A stretch of 64,000 nucleotides of DNA. Source: Bryobacterales bacterium (lineage in GTDB: Bacteria; Acidobacteriota; Terriglobia; Bryobacterales; UBA6623). Within the stretch, counting starts at the first letter, position 1; each line of letters begins with the position of its first letter. Below, piece by piece: positions 26,278-37,057 of the stretch. The DNA is taken from contig JAPPMG010000088.1 in the NCBI GenBank assembly GCA_028819215.1, positions 1 through 64,000 of the forward strand, given 5' to 3'. A program made the translations under genes and the position numbers. The notes below the pieces were generated by a model. The model searched no databases. It had not been told where the DNA came from and saw only the letters and a program-made list of their open reading frames with translations.

Positions 26278-26625
26278 TCAAGCAGCTGCGGATTCAAGCG
26301 CGGACCCTTCAGGCCATTGTCGGAGGCGGTTCCTCTCTCGCGCTAGGTCATACCTTGCTTGCCGCCTCATCCACACATTCGCCTTTCCCCAACCCGCGGC
26401 CTCCAGTTTAAGGGCCAGCGACACCGAGATGGCCGCTTTCCCGTTCAGCACCCGCGACAGCGTGACTCGCGACACGCCCAGCTTCCGAGCAGCCTCGCTC
26501 ACGCTGACACCTTCCTGGAAGCCCTCGACTGCTTCCATGCAGCCGTGGTAAATGTGTCGCCCTGGATGCGATGGGTTGCGGCGCAACCAAGCATCGTAGG
26601 GGACGCTATCGTTGCTCTTGCCCAT
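26278..26625 (-). CDS. higA: HigA-family antitoxin-like HTH protein
   Basis: 115 residues. A Cro/XRE helix-turn-helix runs through about residues 36-80, with the HigA hallmarks HPG near residue 20 and ARKLGVSRVTLSRVLNGK followed by ISVSLALKLEAAG. HigA antitoxins bind the HigB mRNase and repress their own operon. Normally higB lies immediately upstream; here the upstream neighbour is an ankyrin protein, and no HigB-like frame was seen on either side. It is therefore an orphan antitoxin or a solitary regulator. The start ATG at 26,625 has a purine-rich CGGAAGA upstream. The C-terminal 20 or so residues extend beyond the usual family end. Confidence 0.72.
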   Translation of the reverse strand: MGKSNDSVPYDAWLRRNPSHPGRHIYHGCMEAVEGFQEGVSVSEAARKLGVSRVTLSRVLNGKAAISVSLALKLEAAGWGKANVWMRRQARYDLARERNRLRQWPEGSALESAAA

Positions 26626-26642
26626 GTTGCAGTCTTCCGGGT

Positions 26643-27446
26643 CTATTGACCGGCCACCTCAAGCCTTCGATTTACGTCTTGCAATTCGCGAATAGCCTGG
26701 CGGAACAGTCTCAATAACTCCGGGTACTCTTGCAATACATGAACGGTGTTTAGAGGGGGAACAACCGCACTCCTCAGGAGCTCCACAACTTCTTTCCCAA
26801 GTCTCTTTTCGATCAATCCGTCGGGGTCGTCTTGCAGAGTAGCGCCCTTGTCGATTTCTGCCAGAACTGCACTATTGGGGTCACCACCTCTTCTGATCAG
26901 CATGTTCGTGAGCGTTAGCCATCTAGGATACTGACCGGCCCAGCTTGCAGCCCAGAATACCGCCGAGCGTCCAGTGTCATCCTTGATATTGGGATCGGCA
27001 CCATACTCCAAGAGGAGCCCAACAACCTCCAGCACCAAGTCTGAGGGCGCGAAATTTCGAATCGCCCATATCAAGGGCGTGTTGCCCCTGCCCGTGTCGG
27101 GAACGATTCCTCCGTTCGGGTCTCCACCGGCTCGTAGCAATAGGCGCAGGCTACTGACTGCCGCCGCAGCAGCTTCTCTGGAATAGGAAAATGTGCCCCT
27201 CGTTGCCCGGGACACCGGATGGTCTTCGAGCGGTGTGTAATCGAACCCGTTCGGATTCGCACCGCCCGCAAGAACTGTTACTAAGCTGTCGGGACTCCGA
27301 TTTGAGTGATGGTGGGACCAGTTACCGCGAACGCTCACGATCCACGCTGTCCCCTCTTGCACCTCCGCAGCAGTCGGTAGATCATGGCCGGACACTTGGA
27401 TCGAAGCCAAGAAGATTGATGCAACGAGGATTGAAGTCGAGCGCAT
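26643..27446 (-). CDS. Secreted ankyrin-repeat protein
   Basis: 267 residues. A signal peptide occupies residues 1-20 (STSILVASIFLASIQVSG). Ankyrin-type repeats follow: LLLRAGGDPNGG (about residue 103), GNTPLIWAIRN (about 120), LLLEYGADPNIKDDTGRSA (about 145) and MLIRRGGDPNS (about 182). The repeats suggest a protein-binding scaffold in the periplasm or outside the cell. The C-terminal 60 residues are charged and helical. No partner is identifiable. The gene is upstream of higA with 17 bases between them, so they may be co-transcribed. Confidence 0.75.
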   Translation of the reverse strand: MRSTSILVASIFLASIQVSGHDLPTAAEVQEGTAWIVSVRGNWSHHHSNRSPDSLVTVLAGGANPNGFDYTPLEDHPVSRATRGTFSYSREAAAAAVSSLRLLLRAGGDPNGGIVPDTGRGNTPLIWAIRNFAPSDLVLEVVGLLLEYGADPNIKDDTGRSAVFWAASWAGQYPRWLTLTNMLIRRGGDPNSAVLAEIDKGATLQDDPDGLIEKRLGKEVVELLRSAVVPPLNTVHVLQEYPELLRLFRQAIRELQDVNRRLEVAGQ

Positions 27447-27452
27447 CCGATT

Positions 27453-27458
27453 ACACTA
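27453..27458 (-). promoter_or_regulatory. Putative -10 (TAGTGT) of the ankyrin gene
   Basis: The minus strand reads TAGTGT, then 6 nt, then the ATG at 27,446. No Shine-Dalgarno is present and there is no convincing -35. Interpreted as a leaderless-type promoter. Confidence 0.35.
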
Positions 27459-27555
27459 CCATCCACTCCCCCGCCACGGCCCGCGACGCCGACTCGGTGA
27501 CTCGGTTGAGTCCAGATGCACTCGCCAGTGAGCCGGACCAGTCAATCGTGCCGAA

Positions 27556-30036
27556 CTAGCTCACGTGGCGGTCCGGCCGTAGAGTCTCGACGGTGTAGCC
27601 GAGGCTGCTATAGCCTCGGATACGCTTCTCGCTCATGCGCCTGAGTGTCGGCACCTCGTGGTCGACGTAGTCGTATACCACGACCTCTCGCTTCGCTGGG
27701 TGTAGCCGATGGATCCGGCCGACGTACTGCGCGAGTGTTCCCTTCCAGGAGATCGGCATCGCCAGGAACAGCGTGTCGAGACGTGCATCGTCGAAACCCT
27801 CGCCGACATACCGGCCGGTCGCGATCAGAACGCGCTCCTCCGTCTCGGGAACGTGATCGAGACGCTGCATGATCTCGCGGCGCTGCCTTGCACCCATGCC
27901 CCCCTGCAGGAGTAGAACGTTTCTGGCGAAGCGATCAAGCCTGTCCGCAAAATGCTGGGCATGCTCCTTGCGCTCGGTGAGGACGATCGGCGAGCGCCCC
28001 AGCTCAAGGACTTGCAACACGTCGTCGAAGATCAGGTCGTTGCGATCCTGGTCCTTGGCCAAGGCGGAATAGACATGCTGGATCGGCGGGCCACCCTCGT
28101 CTAACTCGTCCGGCATCTGGAACGCCGTCGGTCTGAGGACCGCGCGGTGCACGAACGGGCGCTGCTGAGCCTGCGCCTTCGCACTCGCCCGGAAGCGTAC
28201 CGGGCCGCATTGCATGAAGATGATCGGATGGTGTCCATCCTTCCGGGTGACGGTTGCGGACAATCCAAGGACGAATCGCGCCCTCGCTCGACAGGCGACA
28301 GCCTCGAAGCTCACAGCCGAGAGGTGGTGGCACTCATCGAATACCAAATGCCCGTAATCGGCGACGATGTCGTCCACCTCGCCCTTCCGCACGAGGCTCT
28401 GGATTACTCCGACATCGACGATTCCCGTTGGCTTGCGCTTGCCTCCTCCCACTTGGCCCACGGCGGATGCCGGCAGATCAAGGAACACGCGAAGCCGCGC
28501 GATCCATTGCTCCATGAGTTGGCGACGGTGAACCAGAACCAGCGTATTGGTCCCACGTGCAGCGATAACCGACGCGGCGACGACCGTCTTGCCGAAAGCA
28601 GTGGTCGCGGCCAGCACACCGGTCTCATGTGCCAGAACGGAATTGTAAGCATCCTTCTGGTGTGGCTTCAGGTCGCCGAGGAACGCAGTCTCGACAGGAT
28701 GGCCGGGATTACGCTCATCGCGAAGATATAGGGTAATTCCCAGTTCTGCGAGCAATCCCTCCAAGGCCTCGCGGCATCCTCGTGGAAGAGCAACGTGATG
28801 CGAGAGCAATTCTGCACAGGCCACGATACGAGGAATACCGAACGTCGAGCGCCGCATTGCTTGGGCACTGTAGAAGGCTGGATTCTGGAATGCTGCGAGG
28901 CGGATGAGCCGGTTGATGACGGCAGGTCGCAATCCCTCCCTCGGAATGTATATTCGGTCTCCCAAGACCGCTTCCACGCGCTCCGGCAGCGTTTCAGTAA
29001 TCCCAGCTAGCGGCAGACGCCGCGACGGCGGTGCGGTCCAAGGCTTCTCATCCTCGTCTTGAATCGGCAGCCGCAGACCGACAATACGGCCCCGGCGATC
29101 GGCTTCGTCGACGATTCTTGACGCCTCTGTGGCGGGCAAGCGGCGAATCGACGAGAGATAGGCCCACTGATCTGGCCAAGGCTCGAATCTCTCGTCGAGG
29201 AAGAGGCTATTGCCGTTCTTGCGCGGGCCGTGTGCAAGAGGCAGCGCGATCAGGTTCCCGAAACCGCCGGCGGGCAAGCTGTCTTGGCTCGGGAAGAACC
29301 GGTCGTAGGATTCGAATCCGATGTCCGGATTGTGCTCCATGGTCTCGGTCAGAAGGTGGGCACCGAGTCGGCGCGCAAGCGTGGCCGGCACTGGCTCTGC
29401 AAAGAAGATCCAGATATGCCCGCCGTTTCCCGAACGCGATCGTTCCAATGCCGCCGGAACCCCCTTGGACTGGCAGACTCCAAGGAAGGCTTCCGCATCC
29501 CGCTGCCACGTTCGCTTGTCGAAGTCTGCGGCCAAGAACCCACAGGTGTCATCAGGAAGCATTGGATAGACGCCCAGAGCGTGGTGCCCTCGGAGGTGCC
29601 CTTCGAGCACTTTATCCGTTACAGCCAAGAACGCTTGGTTCGGGCAAGCGCTGCACTTGATCCTAGGTTTGTCGCACAGACCCGGCATCCATTCGTTGCC
29701 ACACGCCGGAGCGTAGCCCGACTTGCCCGTTTTGGCGTTTTCCCAGCGTTGGGGAAAAACATCTTCACGCCCGCGGAAGAGCGCCCTGAAAAGCGCGATC
29801 TTATCGCGGACCGACGAGTGATTCGTGACCGGCGCTTCAGGCTGCGAACACTGCTCTTTCCCGGGAGTTGCGGCCTCAAGCTCGGAAAGCCGGGCCTCCA
29901 GAGCAGCCTTCTCGTCACCGAGTCGAGCCAGCCGCTGGCGAATTTGCGTGACCTCGGAATCGGATGCTACATCGGGCTGCCGGGTCGCCCTCGACGCCTC
30001 CGGACTGGGCGTCGGCCCTCCCGTGGGGATGCTCAT
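27556..30036 (-). CDS. Primase-helicase of TOTE conflict-system type
   Basis: 826 residues. A short coiled coil (about 26-56) is followed by an archaeo-eukaryotic primase-like domain: four Cys for zinc (112, 121, 128, 131), the metal-binding DFD (171-173) and [11 protein letters not shown] (202-212). A superfamily II helicase fills the C-terminal half, with Walker A-like [17 protein letters not shown] and the arginine-finger motif QYVGRIHR. This AEP plus helicase layout is that of TOTE conflict systems, thought to act on invading DNA. The ATG overlaps the TGA of hsdR by four bases (ATGA), so it is translationally coupled and last in the operon. No separate nuclease domain is recognised; hsdR next door supplies one. 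Confidence 0.85.
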   Translation of the reverse strand: MSIPTGGPTPSPEASRATRQPDVASDSEVTQIRQRLARLGDEKAALEARLSELEAATPGKEQCSQPEAPVTNHSSVRDKIALFRALFRGREDVFPQRWENAKTGKSGYAPACGNEWMPGLCDKPRIKCSACPNQAFLAVTDKVLEGHLRGHHALGVYPMLPDDTCGFLAADFDKRTWQRDAEAFLGVCQSKGVPAALERSRSGNGGHIWIFFAEPVPATLARRLGAHLLTETMEHNPDIGFESYDRFFPSQDSLPAGGFGNLIALPLAHGPRKNGNSLFLDERFEPWPDQWAYLSSIRRLPATEASRIVDEADRRGRIVGLRLPIQDEDEKPWTAPPSRRLPLAGITETLPERVEAVLGDRIYIPREGLRPAVINRLIRLAAFQNPAFYSAQAMRRSTFGIPRIVACAELLSHHVALPRGCREALEGLLAELGITLYLRDERNPGHPVETAFLGDLKPHQKDAYNSVLAHETGVLAATTAFGKTVVAASVIAARGTNTLVLVHRRQLMEQWIARLRVFLDLPASAVGQVGGGKRKPTGIVDVGVIQSLVRKGEVDDIVADYGHLVFDECHHLSAVSFEAVACRARARFVLGLSATVTRKDGHHPIIFMQCGPVRFRASAKAQAQQRPFVHRAVLRPTAFQMPDELDEGGPPIQHVYSALAKDQDRNDLIFDDVLQVLELGRSPIVLTERKEHAQHFADRLDRFARNVLLLQGGMGARQRREIMQRLDHVPETEERVLIATGRYVGEGFDDARLDTLFLAMPISWKGTLAQYVGRIHRLHPAKREVVVYDYVDHEVPTLRRMSEKRIRGYSSLGYTVETLRPDRHVS

Positions 30037-33000
30037 ACCGTCCAGCCGGCGGACAGCACCTCGGCCTGCTCAAGTACCGTCTGGGTCGCCGACTCCTGCT
30101 TGTCCGGCGGATAGCCGTGCTTGCGCAGCACACGCTTTACAAGACGGCGGAGGTTGGCCCGGACATTTTCGCGTAGCGTCCAATCGATGGTCACATTGCT
30201 CTTCACGGTATCGACCAGTTCGCGGGCGATGTCGCGAAGCGTCTCGTCCCCGAGCACTTGCACCGCGCTGTCGTTGACACCGAGAGCGTCATAGAACGCT
30301 AGCTCGTCTTCGGACAAGCCCAGTTCCTCGCCCCGAGCACCTGCCTCGCGCAGTTCGCGGGCCAAGGAGATTAGCTCCTCGATCACCTGCGCCGCCTCGA
30401 CTGCCCGGTTCTGGTAGCGGCGCATGGTCCGCTCCAGCATGTCGGCGAACGAGCGTGCTTGGACCACGTTCTTCCGCCGCCTTGTTGACAACTCGCCCTT
30501 CAACAGCCTCGCAAGCAGTTCGACGGCAAGGTTCCGCCGGCGCATGCCGCGCACCTCGAGCAGGAATTCCTCGGAAAGGATCGACACATCCGGCTTGCTG
30601 AGTCCGGCAGCAGCGAATATGTCAAGCACTCCGTCCTGGACGACGGCCCGCGAGACGATTTGACGGACAGCATCGTCCAGTTCCTCGTGGGACCGCGCAT
30701 CAGCAGGGGAGCGCTTTGACAAAGCCGCCCGGACGTGCTGGAAGAGAGACAGATCGTCGCGGATACGGATCGCTTCGGGATGCGGCACCGCCAGCGCGAA
30801 CGCCTGGGACAGCTCCCGCACAGCATTCAGGCAGCGCGCCTTGCCGTCCTCCTGGGCGAGAACGTGCTCCAGCGCCGCGGGGAGCAGGTAGAGACGATCA
30901 GCCGGTGAGCCGTTCGCCCACGCAGATCGGTCGAATCCGTGGAACAGTCCGCAGCAGATCTCGTACTTCTCCTGCATCACCCGGACCGCTTGGTCTTGGT
31001 CCAGTGCCGTCTCGCCCCGGCCGCCGCTCTCGGTGTAGGTGGCCAGCGCCCGCTTGAGCTCATGGGCCAAACCCAGATAGTCGACAACGAGTCCCCCCGG
31101 CTTGTCCCGGAACACACGGTTGACCCGTGCGATTGCTTGCATCAGCCCGTGGCCACGCATTGGCTTGTCCACGTACATCGTGTGCAGGCTGGGGGCATCG
31201 AAGCCGGTGAGCCACATGTCGCGCACCAACACCATTTGGAGCGGATCGGAGGAGTCACGGAAGCGTTTTGCAAGGGCCTCGCGCCGCGGCTTGTTGCGGA
31301 TATGGGGCTGCCAGTCGAGCGGGTCGGACGCCTTGCCCGTCATGACGACCTTCAGCGTGCCAAGTTGGTCATTCTCGTCGCCCCAAGTCGGACGCAGGCG
31401 CACCAGCTCGCGGTACAGGTCGATACAGATCCTTCGGCTCATGCAGACCACCATGGCCTTGCCCTGCATTGCATCCTGCCGGCTCTCGAAGTGCTCCACG
31501 ATGTCCCGGGCCACGAGTGAGACCCGCTTCTCCGCGCCCACAATCGCTTCAAGCTGGGCCCACTTGCTCTTCAGCTTCTCTCGGCGGTCAGACTCCTCCC
31601 CCTCGGTTACTTCCTCGAAGCCGGGGTCGATATTCGGTCTCTCGGTCTCGTCGAGGGCCAGCCTCGCTAGGCGACTCTCGTAGTAGATCGGAACGGTCGC
31701 CCCGTCCTCGACGGCCCGCTGGATGTCGTAGACGCTGATGTGGTCGCCAAACACGGCCCGCGTGTTTGCGTCTGCCAACTCGATCGGCGTTCCGGTGAAG
31801 CCAATGAACGAGGCATTGGGCAACGCGTCCCGCATGTGGCGGGCATAGCCGTCGATGAAGTCGTACTGGCTGCGGTGGGCCTCGTCGGCAATCACGACGA
31901 CATTGCGCCGGTCCGACAGCAGCGGATGCCGGTCTCCCTTCTCCTCGGGGAAGAACTTCTGGATCGTCGTGAAGACCACCCCGCCCGACGCAACCGCCAG
32001 TTTCGCGCGGAGGTCGCCGCGACTCTGCGCTTGGACTGGGGGTTGCCGCAGCAGGTCGGCGCAGCGCGAGAAGGTCGTGAATAGCTGGTCGTCCAGGTCA
32101 TTGCGGTCTGTCAGCACAACGATGGTGGGGTTCCCCATGGCGAGCTCACGGATGATGCGTCCGGCGTAGAACGCCATCGTGAGGCTCTTGCCCGACCCTT
32201 GGGTGTGCCAGATGACACCGATCCGCCGGTCGCCCTGATCGCCGCCTGGACGGCTGCCTGATTCGTAGCGGGCTCGTGCGATCGGATCAGCCAAGTCCTG
32301 CTGCAAGGCAGCCGCGCGCAGGGTCTCGGCAACCGCGGTCCGCACGGCGTGGAACTGGTGGTATCCCGCCATCTTCTTGACCAGCGCCCCGCTGCCGTCG
32401 TCCTCGAAGACGATGAAATCGCGCACCAGCGCAAGCAGATTGCGCGGGGCGCACACGCCTTCGAGCAAAACTTGGAGTTGAGGCAGGCTCGGATCGGCCA
32501 GCCCCTCGCCGGCGATCGTGCGCCATGGCTTGAACCACTCCCGGCCGGCGGTCAGCGTGCCGATACGCGCTTCCAGCCCGTCGGACACGATCAGCGCTGC
32601 GTTGAAGGCGAATAGTGCCGGGATCTCGGCCTTGTAGGTCTGAAGTTGGTGGTACGCCGACCAGATCGTAGCGCTCTCGTCGACGGGATTCTTCAGCTCG
32701 ATGACCACCACTGGCAGGCCGTTGACGAACAGCACGATATCGGGCCGCCGCTCTCTCTTGCTCTCGACAACGGTGAACTGGTTGACTGCGAGCCAGTCGT
32801 TGGCTTCAGGTTTGTCGAAATCGAAGACTTTGACCTGGCCGCCGCGGACCCGGCCGCCGCTGTCAACGTATTCCACAGTCACTCCAGCGACGAGCTTCCT
32901 GTGAACGTCACGATTGCGGGCCTCCAACGTTGCCCCAACCGGGCCTGTCAGTTGGCGCAGTGCATCTTCGAGCGCGTCGTCTGGGAGATTGGGATTGAGC

Positions 33001-33170
33001 CGGGCAAGCGCGGATCGCAGGCGGTCTGTCAGCGCGACCTCGCCATAGTCGGCACGTTCGGCAGAAGGCGTGTCTGGCGCGATATCCGGGCCGCGGGCAA
33101 TCACCCAGCCGAGCGACACCAGCCAGTCGATGGCGGCGGTTTCCACGGTCCCTTCGTTGACGAGGGTCAT
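30033..33170 (-). CDS. hsdR: Type I restriction enzyme subunit R
   Basis: About 1,045 residues from the ATG at 33,170 (a GTG at 33,188 is an alternative). The motor and nuclease subunit of a type I restriction complex: it translocates DNA using ATP and cleaves unmethylated DNA. The N-terminal nuclease has PDIVLFVNG followed by ELKN (PD-(D/E)xK, about residues 143-161). The helicase core has Walker A TQGSGKS (about 323-330), [10 protein letters not shown] and GFTGTP. Length is normal for HsdR. A helical C-terminal region for complex assembly is present. It lies 54 bases after the ATPase gene and overlaps the primase-helicase gene. Confidence 0.95.
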   Translation of the reverse strand: MTLVNEGTVETAAIDWLVSLGWVIARGPDIAPDTPSAERADYGEVALTDRLRSALARLNPNLPDDALEDALRQLTGPVGATLEARNRDVHRKLVAGVTVEYVDSGGRVRGGQVKVFDFDKPEANDWLAVNQFTVVESKRERRPDIVLFVNGLPVVVIELKNPVDESATIWSAYHQLQTYKAEIPALFAFNAALIVSDGLEARIGTLTAGREWFKPWRTIAGEGLADPSLPQLQVLLEGVCAPRNLLALVRDFIVFEDDGSGALVKKMAGYHQFHAVRTAVAETLRAAALQQDLADPIARARYESGSRPGGDQGDRRIGVIWHTQGSGKSLTMAFYAGRIIRELAMGNPTIVVLTDRNDLDDQLFTTFSRCADLLRQPPVQAQSRGDLRAKLAVASGGVVFTTIQKFFPEEKGDRHPLLSDRRNVVVIADEAHRSQYDFIDGYARHMRDALPNASFIGFTGTPIELADANTRAVFGDHISVYDIQRAVEDGATVPIYYESRLARLALDETERPNIDPGFEEVTEGEESDRREKLKSKWAQLEAIVGAEKRVSLVARDIVEHFESRQDAMQGKAMVVCMSRRICIDLYRELVRLRPTWGDENDQLGTLKVVMTGKASDPLDWQPHIRNKPRREALAKRFRDSSDPLQMVLVRDMWLTGFDAPSLHTMYVDKPMRGHGLMQAIARVNRVFRDKPGGLVVDYLGLAHELKRALATYTESGGRGETALDQDQAVRVMQEKYEICCGLFHGFDRSAWANGSPADRLYLLPAALEHVLAQEDGKARCLNAVRELSQAFALAVPHPEAIRIRDDLSLFQHVRAALSKRSPADARSHEELDDAVRQIVSRAVVQDGVLDIFAAAGLSKPDVSILSEEFLLEVRGMRRRNLAVELLARLLKGELSTRRRKNVVQARSFADMLERTMRRYQNRAVEAAQVIEELISLARELREAGARGEELGLSEDELAFYDALGVNDSAVQVLGDETLRDIARELVDTVKSNVTIDWTLRENVRANLRRLVKRVLRKHGYPPDKQESATQTVLEQAEVLSAGWTV

Positions 33171-33224
33171 GGCGTCACCTGCACCCACGAATCGGCCGAA
33201 CGCACGGTCTTGGCTCGTCGACGC

Positions 33225-34979
33225 TCAGGGCCGTTCGTAACGGAAGTCGAGCACGGACGATGCACCTACCATCTCGCGAAACCATACTGTGGCGCTGGCG
33301 CCAAGCGAGTCCGTTAGGCGGAGCGGCTCGTTGAGCGCGAAATACACGGGCTGTCTCTGACCTTCGTTGATGGCGACGTTGTCCATGTAGAGGTACATGC
33401 GATCCAAGTTGTCGACGTTCGGATTCAGCCGTCCCTGAATGCCGGGCAAGTGGCCCGAGCGGTCAGTGATTATCAACGAGCCACCTTCCGACAGCGGGCG
33501 CATGCGGACCATCAGGGGCCCATCCGGCTCATAGTTGTGCACCACGTGCGCCATGAATCCATCGGCGGCGCAAAGCACTGTCATCGGCAGTCTGGCGTGG
33601 AAAACAAACTCCGCGCGTCCGGAGGAGTCGGTCTTGGCTTCGCGATAGGTCTTGTTGGGATAAAGCATCAACACGTCAGCGCCTACCAGTGGCGATCCAG
33701 TGTCGTCATCCGCCACCACCACTGTGGCAGGAACACCCTCTCCGTGCGGCGGATGGGCCGCCGGGAGGACGACCTTCAGCTCCCGTTCACCGATTAGTTC
33801 GAAGATGGGCCGCTGGCCGGTCAATGCGAACGTCTCGTCCTCGATGACGGCAATGCCTTCCCCGCGTCGTTCGATGAAGTGGGATCTGCCTCCAGCGCCG
33901 GGCACATCCCCGACGAGACACTGGCCGAGGCGGGACGCCAGCAATTCGTTACGAGTGAACTGGCTGGTGCGTAGATCGTCTGTGGTCATCGAGTTACACA
34001 GACCGCCGGGCGAGTACAGTTCCAGACGGTCATCGAACATAAACAGGCGTATCCGCGATCCGGACACGGCGTAGTCGCGGTGTACCACGGCGTTGACCAC
34101 CGCTTCGAATACCGCGCGTTCGCTGAACTGCGGTACGTCGGTCCGCGCGGGGTCCTTGTAGGCCGCGACTTTTCGGTTCGCAACCACGAAGCGCACTGTT
34201 GCGCGGATCTGCTGGTCGAGTGGCCCGGAGATGTCGCGTGCGTCCAACTGCCACTTCGAGTCAGGCCGGCCCCCGCGATAGCACACAGCTTGTACCCAAG
34301 CGTTCGGCAGCCATTGTCGTGGATCCTGCGCCGCCAACAGGACTCCGCCCACGGTCGCCCGTACTACCCGCTGGGAGTCTGCCTTGGCGAACTTTAGCTT
34401 CGTCAAGGCGACCTCGGGCGCGTCGTCGATACGAGAACTGACGTATTGCCGCCAATTTTCTTGCTGTAGGTCCTTGATGGCGGTTCCACGAACTATCTGC
34501 GTGTCGGTCGATGGGGCGTCGGACTGTCCCCGCACTTGCGTCAACCGCCGGATTGCGGCCGAATCCATCTGGCACTTCGTGTCCCCCGGCCGACGAAAAT
34601 AGCCGCCCGGCGAACGGTAAACCGTCACACCCTCCGGAATCTCAACTACCAGGGCACCGCCGCTTACAGACTCTGGCGCTGGTATCCGGAAAATCCGGTA
34701 GTCGAGCGGCGGCTTCACGGAGTCAGTGCAGATTTCAGCTACCAAGTTCGAGAGTTCATCAAGTTGCGTCGCATCGAGCCCCTGTGGCAGTCGGTCATCC
34801 GTGACTCCCAGAACGAGCCGCCCTCCGCTGGCGTTGCCAAATGCCGCTAGTTCGTCTGCAAGCGGACCCCGCCGTGGTGCCGAAACCTTCGCACCACGGA
34901 ACTCGACCGCCTTCAACTCCAGCTCCGCATCCTCGCCCAATGCGACTTGCGCCCACAGGCGTGAAGAATCGATTGGCAT
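33225..34979 (-). CDS. AlbA_2/Schlafen-like plus GHKL-type ATP-binding protein
   Basis: 584 residues. The N-terminal AlbA_2-type domain (about 1-130) has ELELKAVEF and ELAAFGNASGGRLVLGV. The middle GHKL-like ATPase part (about 300-400) has FEAVVNAVVHRDY and IRLFMFDDRLELYSPGGL. A carboxypeptidase-regulatory/Ig-like beta domain follows (about 420-480), then a C-terminal domain not recognised. AlbA_2 ATPases recur within type I restriction loci as accessory factors; their role is unproven. The start is the ATG at 34,979 because it overlaps the TGA of hsdS in TGATG; a GTG one codon upstream is possible. Confidence 0.82.
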   Translation of the reverse strand: MPIDSSRLWAQVALGEDAELELKAVEFRGAKVSAPRRGPLADELAAFGNASGGRLVLGVTDDRLPQGLDATQLDELSNLVAEICTDSVKPPLDYRIFRIPAPESVSGGALVVEIPEGVTVYRSPGGYFRRPGDTKCQMDSAAIRRLTQVRGQSDAPSTDTQIVRGTAIKDLQQENWRQYVSSRIDDAPEVALTKLKFAKADSQRVVRATVGGVLLAAQDPRQWLPNAWVQAVCYRGGRPDSKWQLDARDISGPLDQQIRATVRFVVANRKVAAYKDPARTDVPQFSERAVFEAVVNAVVHRDYAVSGSRIRLFMFDDRLELYSPGGLCNSMTTDDLRTSQFTRNELLASRLGQCLVGDVPGAGGRSHFIERRGEGIAVIEDETFALTGQRPIFELIGERELKVVLPAAHPPHGEGVPATVVVADDDTGSPLVGADVLMLYPNKTYREAKTDSSGRAEFVFHARLPMTVLCAADGFMAHVVHNYEPDGPLMVRMRPLSEGGSLIITDRSGHLPGIQGRLNPNVDNLDRMYLYMDNVAINEGQRQPVYFALNEPLRLTDSLGASATVWFREMVGASSVLDFRYERP

Positions 34980-37057
34980 CACGTTAATTCTGTTGGCCGC
35001 AATCGGCCAGCAACATCTCGGCTTGCGACCGTTTTGGCTAGTCTCTCGGCATCTGGCACCCGTAACTCTCCGGAGACCAGCTTCGGCAACAGGGTATCGC
35101 GACAGTGGGCTAGTGCATGATGTTCATCTACCGCCGCCCTCGCTCGCCCTAGAAGCAATCGGGCGGCGCGCCCAAACTCCGCCCCTATAGGCGCAGGCGG
35201 CGATGGAATCGAGAAGCCGGTAAGCGCCGTGGCTGGTACCCGCTGACGCCCGCTAGTACCGCTCATGTTCTGGACTGCGAACTCACGGAATCGGGCAGTA
35301 CGCGCCAGAGTGTAGGCGAATACACTTGGGAGCGGATGTCGCGGCCTAAAGACGAGGTATTCTGTCGAACCCCACCCGATCTCGTCGTCATCCAAGAAGT
35401 CCACGTACGCCGTCTTGCCGTTCTCCAGACATGGCGTAATCCGTGCCACCAGTGTGTCTCCGTTTGCGAACCGCATTCCCGAGTTGAACGGTCGCTGGCC
35501 AACGGAGTCGGGTGCATGGCCACTTGCCGGCATGTTCGCCATGGCAAGGTATGGCGCAATCTCGCCTCTTCGCAACGATCTCTGAGGGTTGACGTCGATC
35601 AACTCGGGCAACCGCACGAGCGGCCAACCTTCCGGAATCTCGCCCAGTTCCGAATCCATCAACCTGTCAGGGAACAGGTCTGCGACTTCCTTCGGAAGTC
35701 CGGTATCGCGGCCTTCCATCTTGGCCCGGACCGGGTCAAAATCCACGAACCATGACTTGAACAGCGCCTGCGCCATCGCCTCCAGCGTCGCGTTCATCCG
35801 CCTGTTCAGCTCGATCTTGTCGTCCAGCGTGCCAAGGATCTGGGCGATGGCGCGTTGCTCGGGAAGGGATGGGAAGGGGACTTGAAGCTCGGATATGGCC
35901 TTTCCGGTCAGGTGCTTTATGGTTGTCCCCGTGAAGTAGGGTTCCAGAGAACCGTTGCGGCCCGCTAGCAGAAACCAGTAGTGCAGGAAACGGTTGTCCA
36001 GCTGGTCTCCTGCACGGATTCGATGAAGTGCTTTCTGTATCTTCATTCCCGGCAACTCGTCCTTCCAGATGGCGCAGCGGCCCGGTTCGCCACCTTCACA
36101 GACGACGAGATCGCCGTATTTCAGTCCGTATCGATCGTGCTCGTGGTCCTCAAAACGCATCCGACCAAGTTCTCTGGTGTCAATGCTTCCCCACCGGACA
36201 TTCTTGTTCCCAAGGTAGGGCAACAGTTCGCCTCGGTTCTTACGTTGGTCGAGCATCTTGCCCAAGCAGGATTCGGCATGATCGCCAAGGCGGACCATCG
36301 GCCAGTTATCTGGAGCGGCGTCAGTGGAACGCAGCTGCGTGTACCATTCGACGCCTTCACGCCGGACACGATCCCGCAGCATCCGGTCTTGGATCGAGTC
36401 GTACAGCACCAGATCAACGGACTGAGCCATTGGGATCTTGTCCACTGCTGCGGAGAGACGGGCCTGATCGACAACCGTGAGCTGGCCTCCGAGCAACGCG
36501 ATGTTCACGTCTGGCGACGTTCCTCCAGTACCTGTCGCATGTGGATTGAACAACAGGGCCCGTTCCACGCGGTCGTTGGCCGCGATCTCGGCGACGATTG
36601 CCTCTCGATGCATGTCCTCAGGACTGTCTGTCATCTGTGCCGCTTGGCGTCCAGAATCCTGATTGGTCGCAGCGAGGCGCGGCGGAAGAGTGCCGCGATC
36701 TTTGTCTCCGCGTCCCGTCCCTCCCCAGTCCGTTCCCAATGCTGGACTCTCACTCATCACCACGTAGTCGCGCTCTATCTCGCGGTGGAACCGCTCGGGC
36801 AGGCGATCCCAATCGTGAACCTCTACAAGGAATGGGATGGTCGACTCGCGAACCGCATTCTCGAAACCGCGCAACCGGTCGGCTGCGAGCCTCTTCAGGT
36901 CCGGTGTCCGCAGAACGAGGTCGAGGTCGCTGCCATCGTGGCCGCGACCGTTCACGCGGCTGCCGTAGGCCCAGACTTCGATTCCGGGTAGATGCTCTCG
37001 CAGTAGAGCCTCCAAGATGCGGCGGTGCCGAGGCGCGATCCTGAGGCGGTCAGCCAT
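34979..37057 (-). CDS. hsdS: MNT nucleotidyltransferase - degenerate MNT - HsdS fusion
   Basis: 692 residues from the ATG at 37,057; the open frame extends further upstream but into the HEPN gene. Residues 1-130: an MNT domain with an exact GSX10DXD motif (G32-S33, D44, D46), the antitoxin partner of HepT-type HEPN toxins. Residues about 155-245: a second nucleotidyltransferase fold (VERALLFNPHATG, then SVDLVLYDS and VRREGVEWY) in which GS is replaced by NP and DxD by DVN, so it is catalytically dead. Residues about 260-690: HsdS with two target-recognition domains (NWPMVRLGD and GWPLVRLPE starts) and central repeats LPEQRAIAQILGTLDDKIELN. It ends in TGATG overlap with the next gene. Confidence 0.85.
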   Translation of the reverse strand: MADRLRIAPRHRRILEALLREHLPGIEVWAYGSRVNGRGHDGSDLDLVLRTPDLKRLAADRLRGFENAVRESTIPFLVEVHDWDRLPERFHREIERDYVVMSESPALGTDWGGTGRGDKDRGTLPPRLAATNQDSGRQAAQMTDSPEDMHREAIVAEIAANDRVERALLFNPHATGTGGTSPDVNIALLGGQLTVVDQARLSAAVDKIPMAQSVDLVLYDSIQDRMLRDRVRREGVEWYTQLRSTDAAPDNWPMVRLGDHAESCLGKMLDQRKNRGELLPYLGNKNVRWGSIDTRELGRMRFEDHEHDRYGLKYGDLVVCEGGEPGRCAIWKDELPGMKIQKALHRIRAGDQLDNRFLHYWFLLAGRNGSLEPYFTGTTIKHLTGKAISELQVPFPSLPEQRAIAQILGTLDDKIELNRRMNATLEAMAQALFKSWFVDFDPVRAKMEGRDTGLPKEVADLFPDRLMDSELGEIPEGWPLVRLPELIDVNPQRSLRRGEIAPYLAMANMPASGHAPDSVGQRPFNSGMRFANGDTLVARITPCLENGKTAYVDFLDDDEIGWGSTEYLVFRPRHPLPSVFAYTLARTARFREFAVQNMSGTSGRQRVPATALTGFSIPSPPAPIGAEFGRAARLLLGRARAAVDEHHALAHCRDTLLPKLVSGELRVPDAERLAKTVASRDVAGRLRPTELT

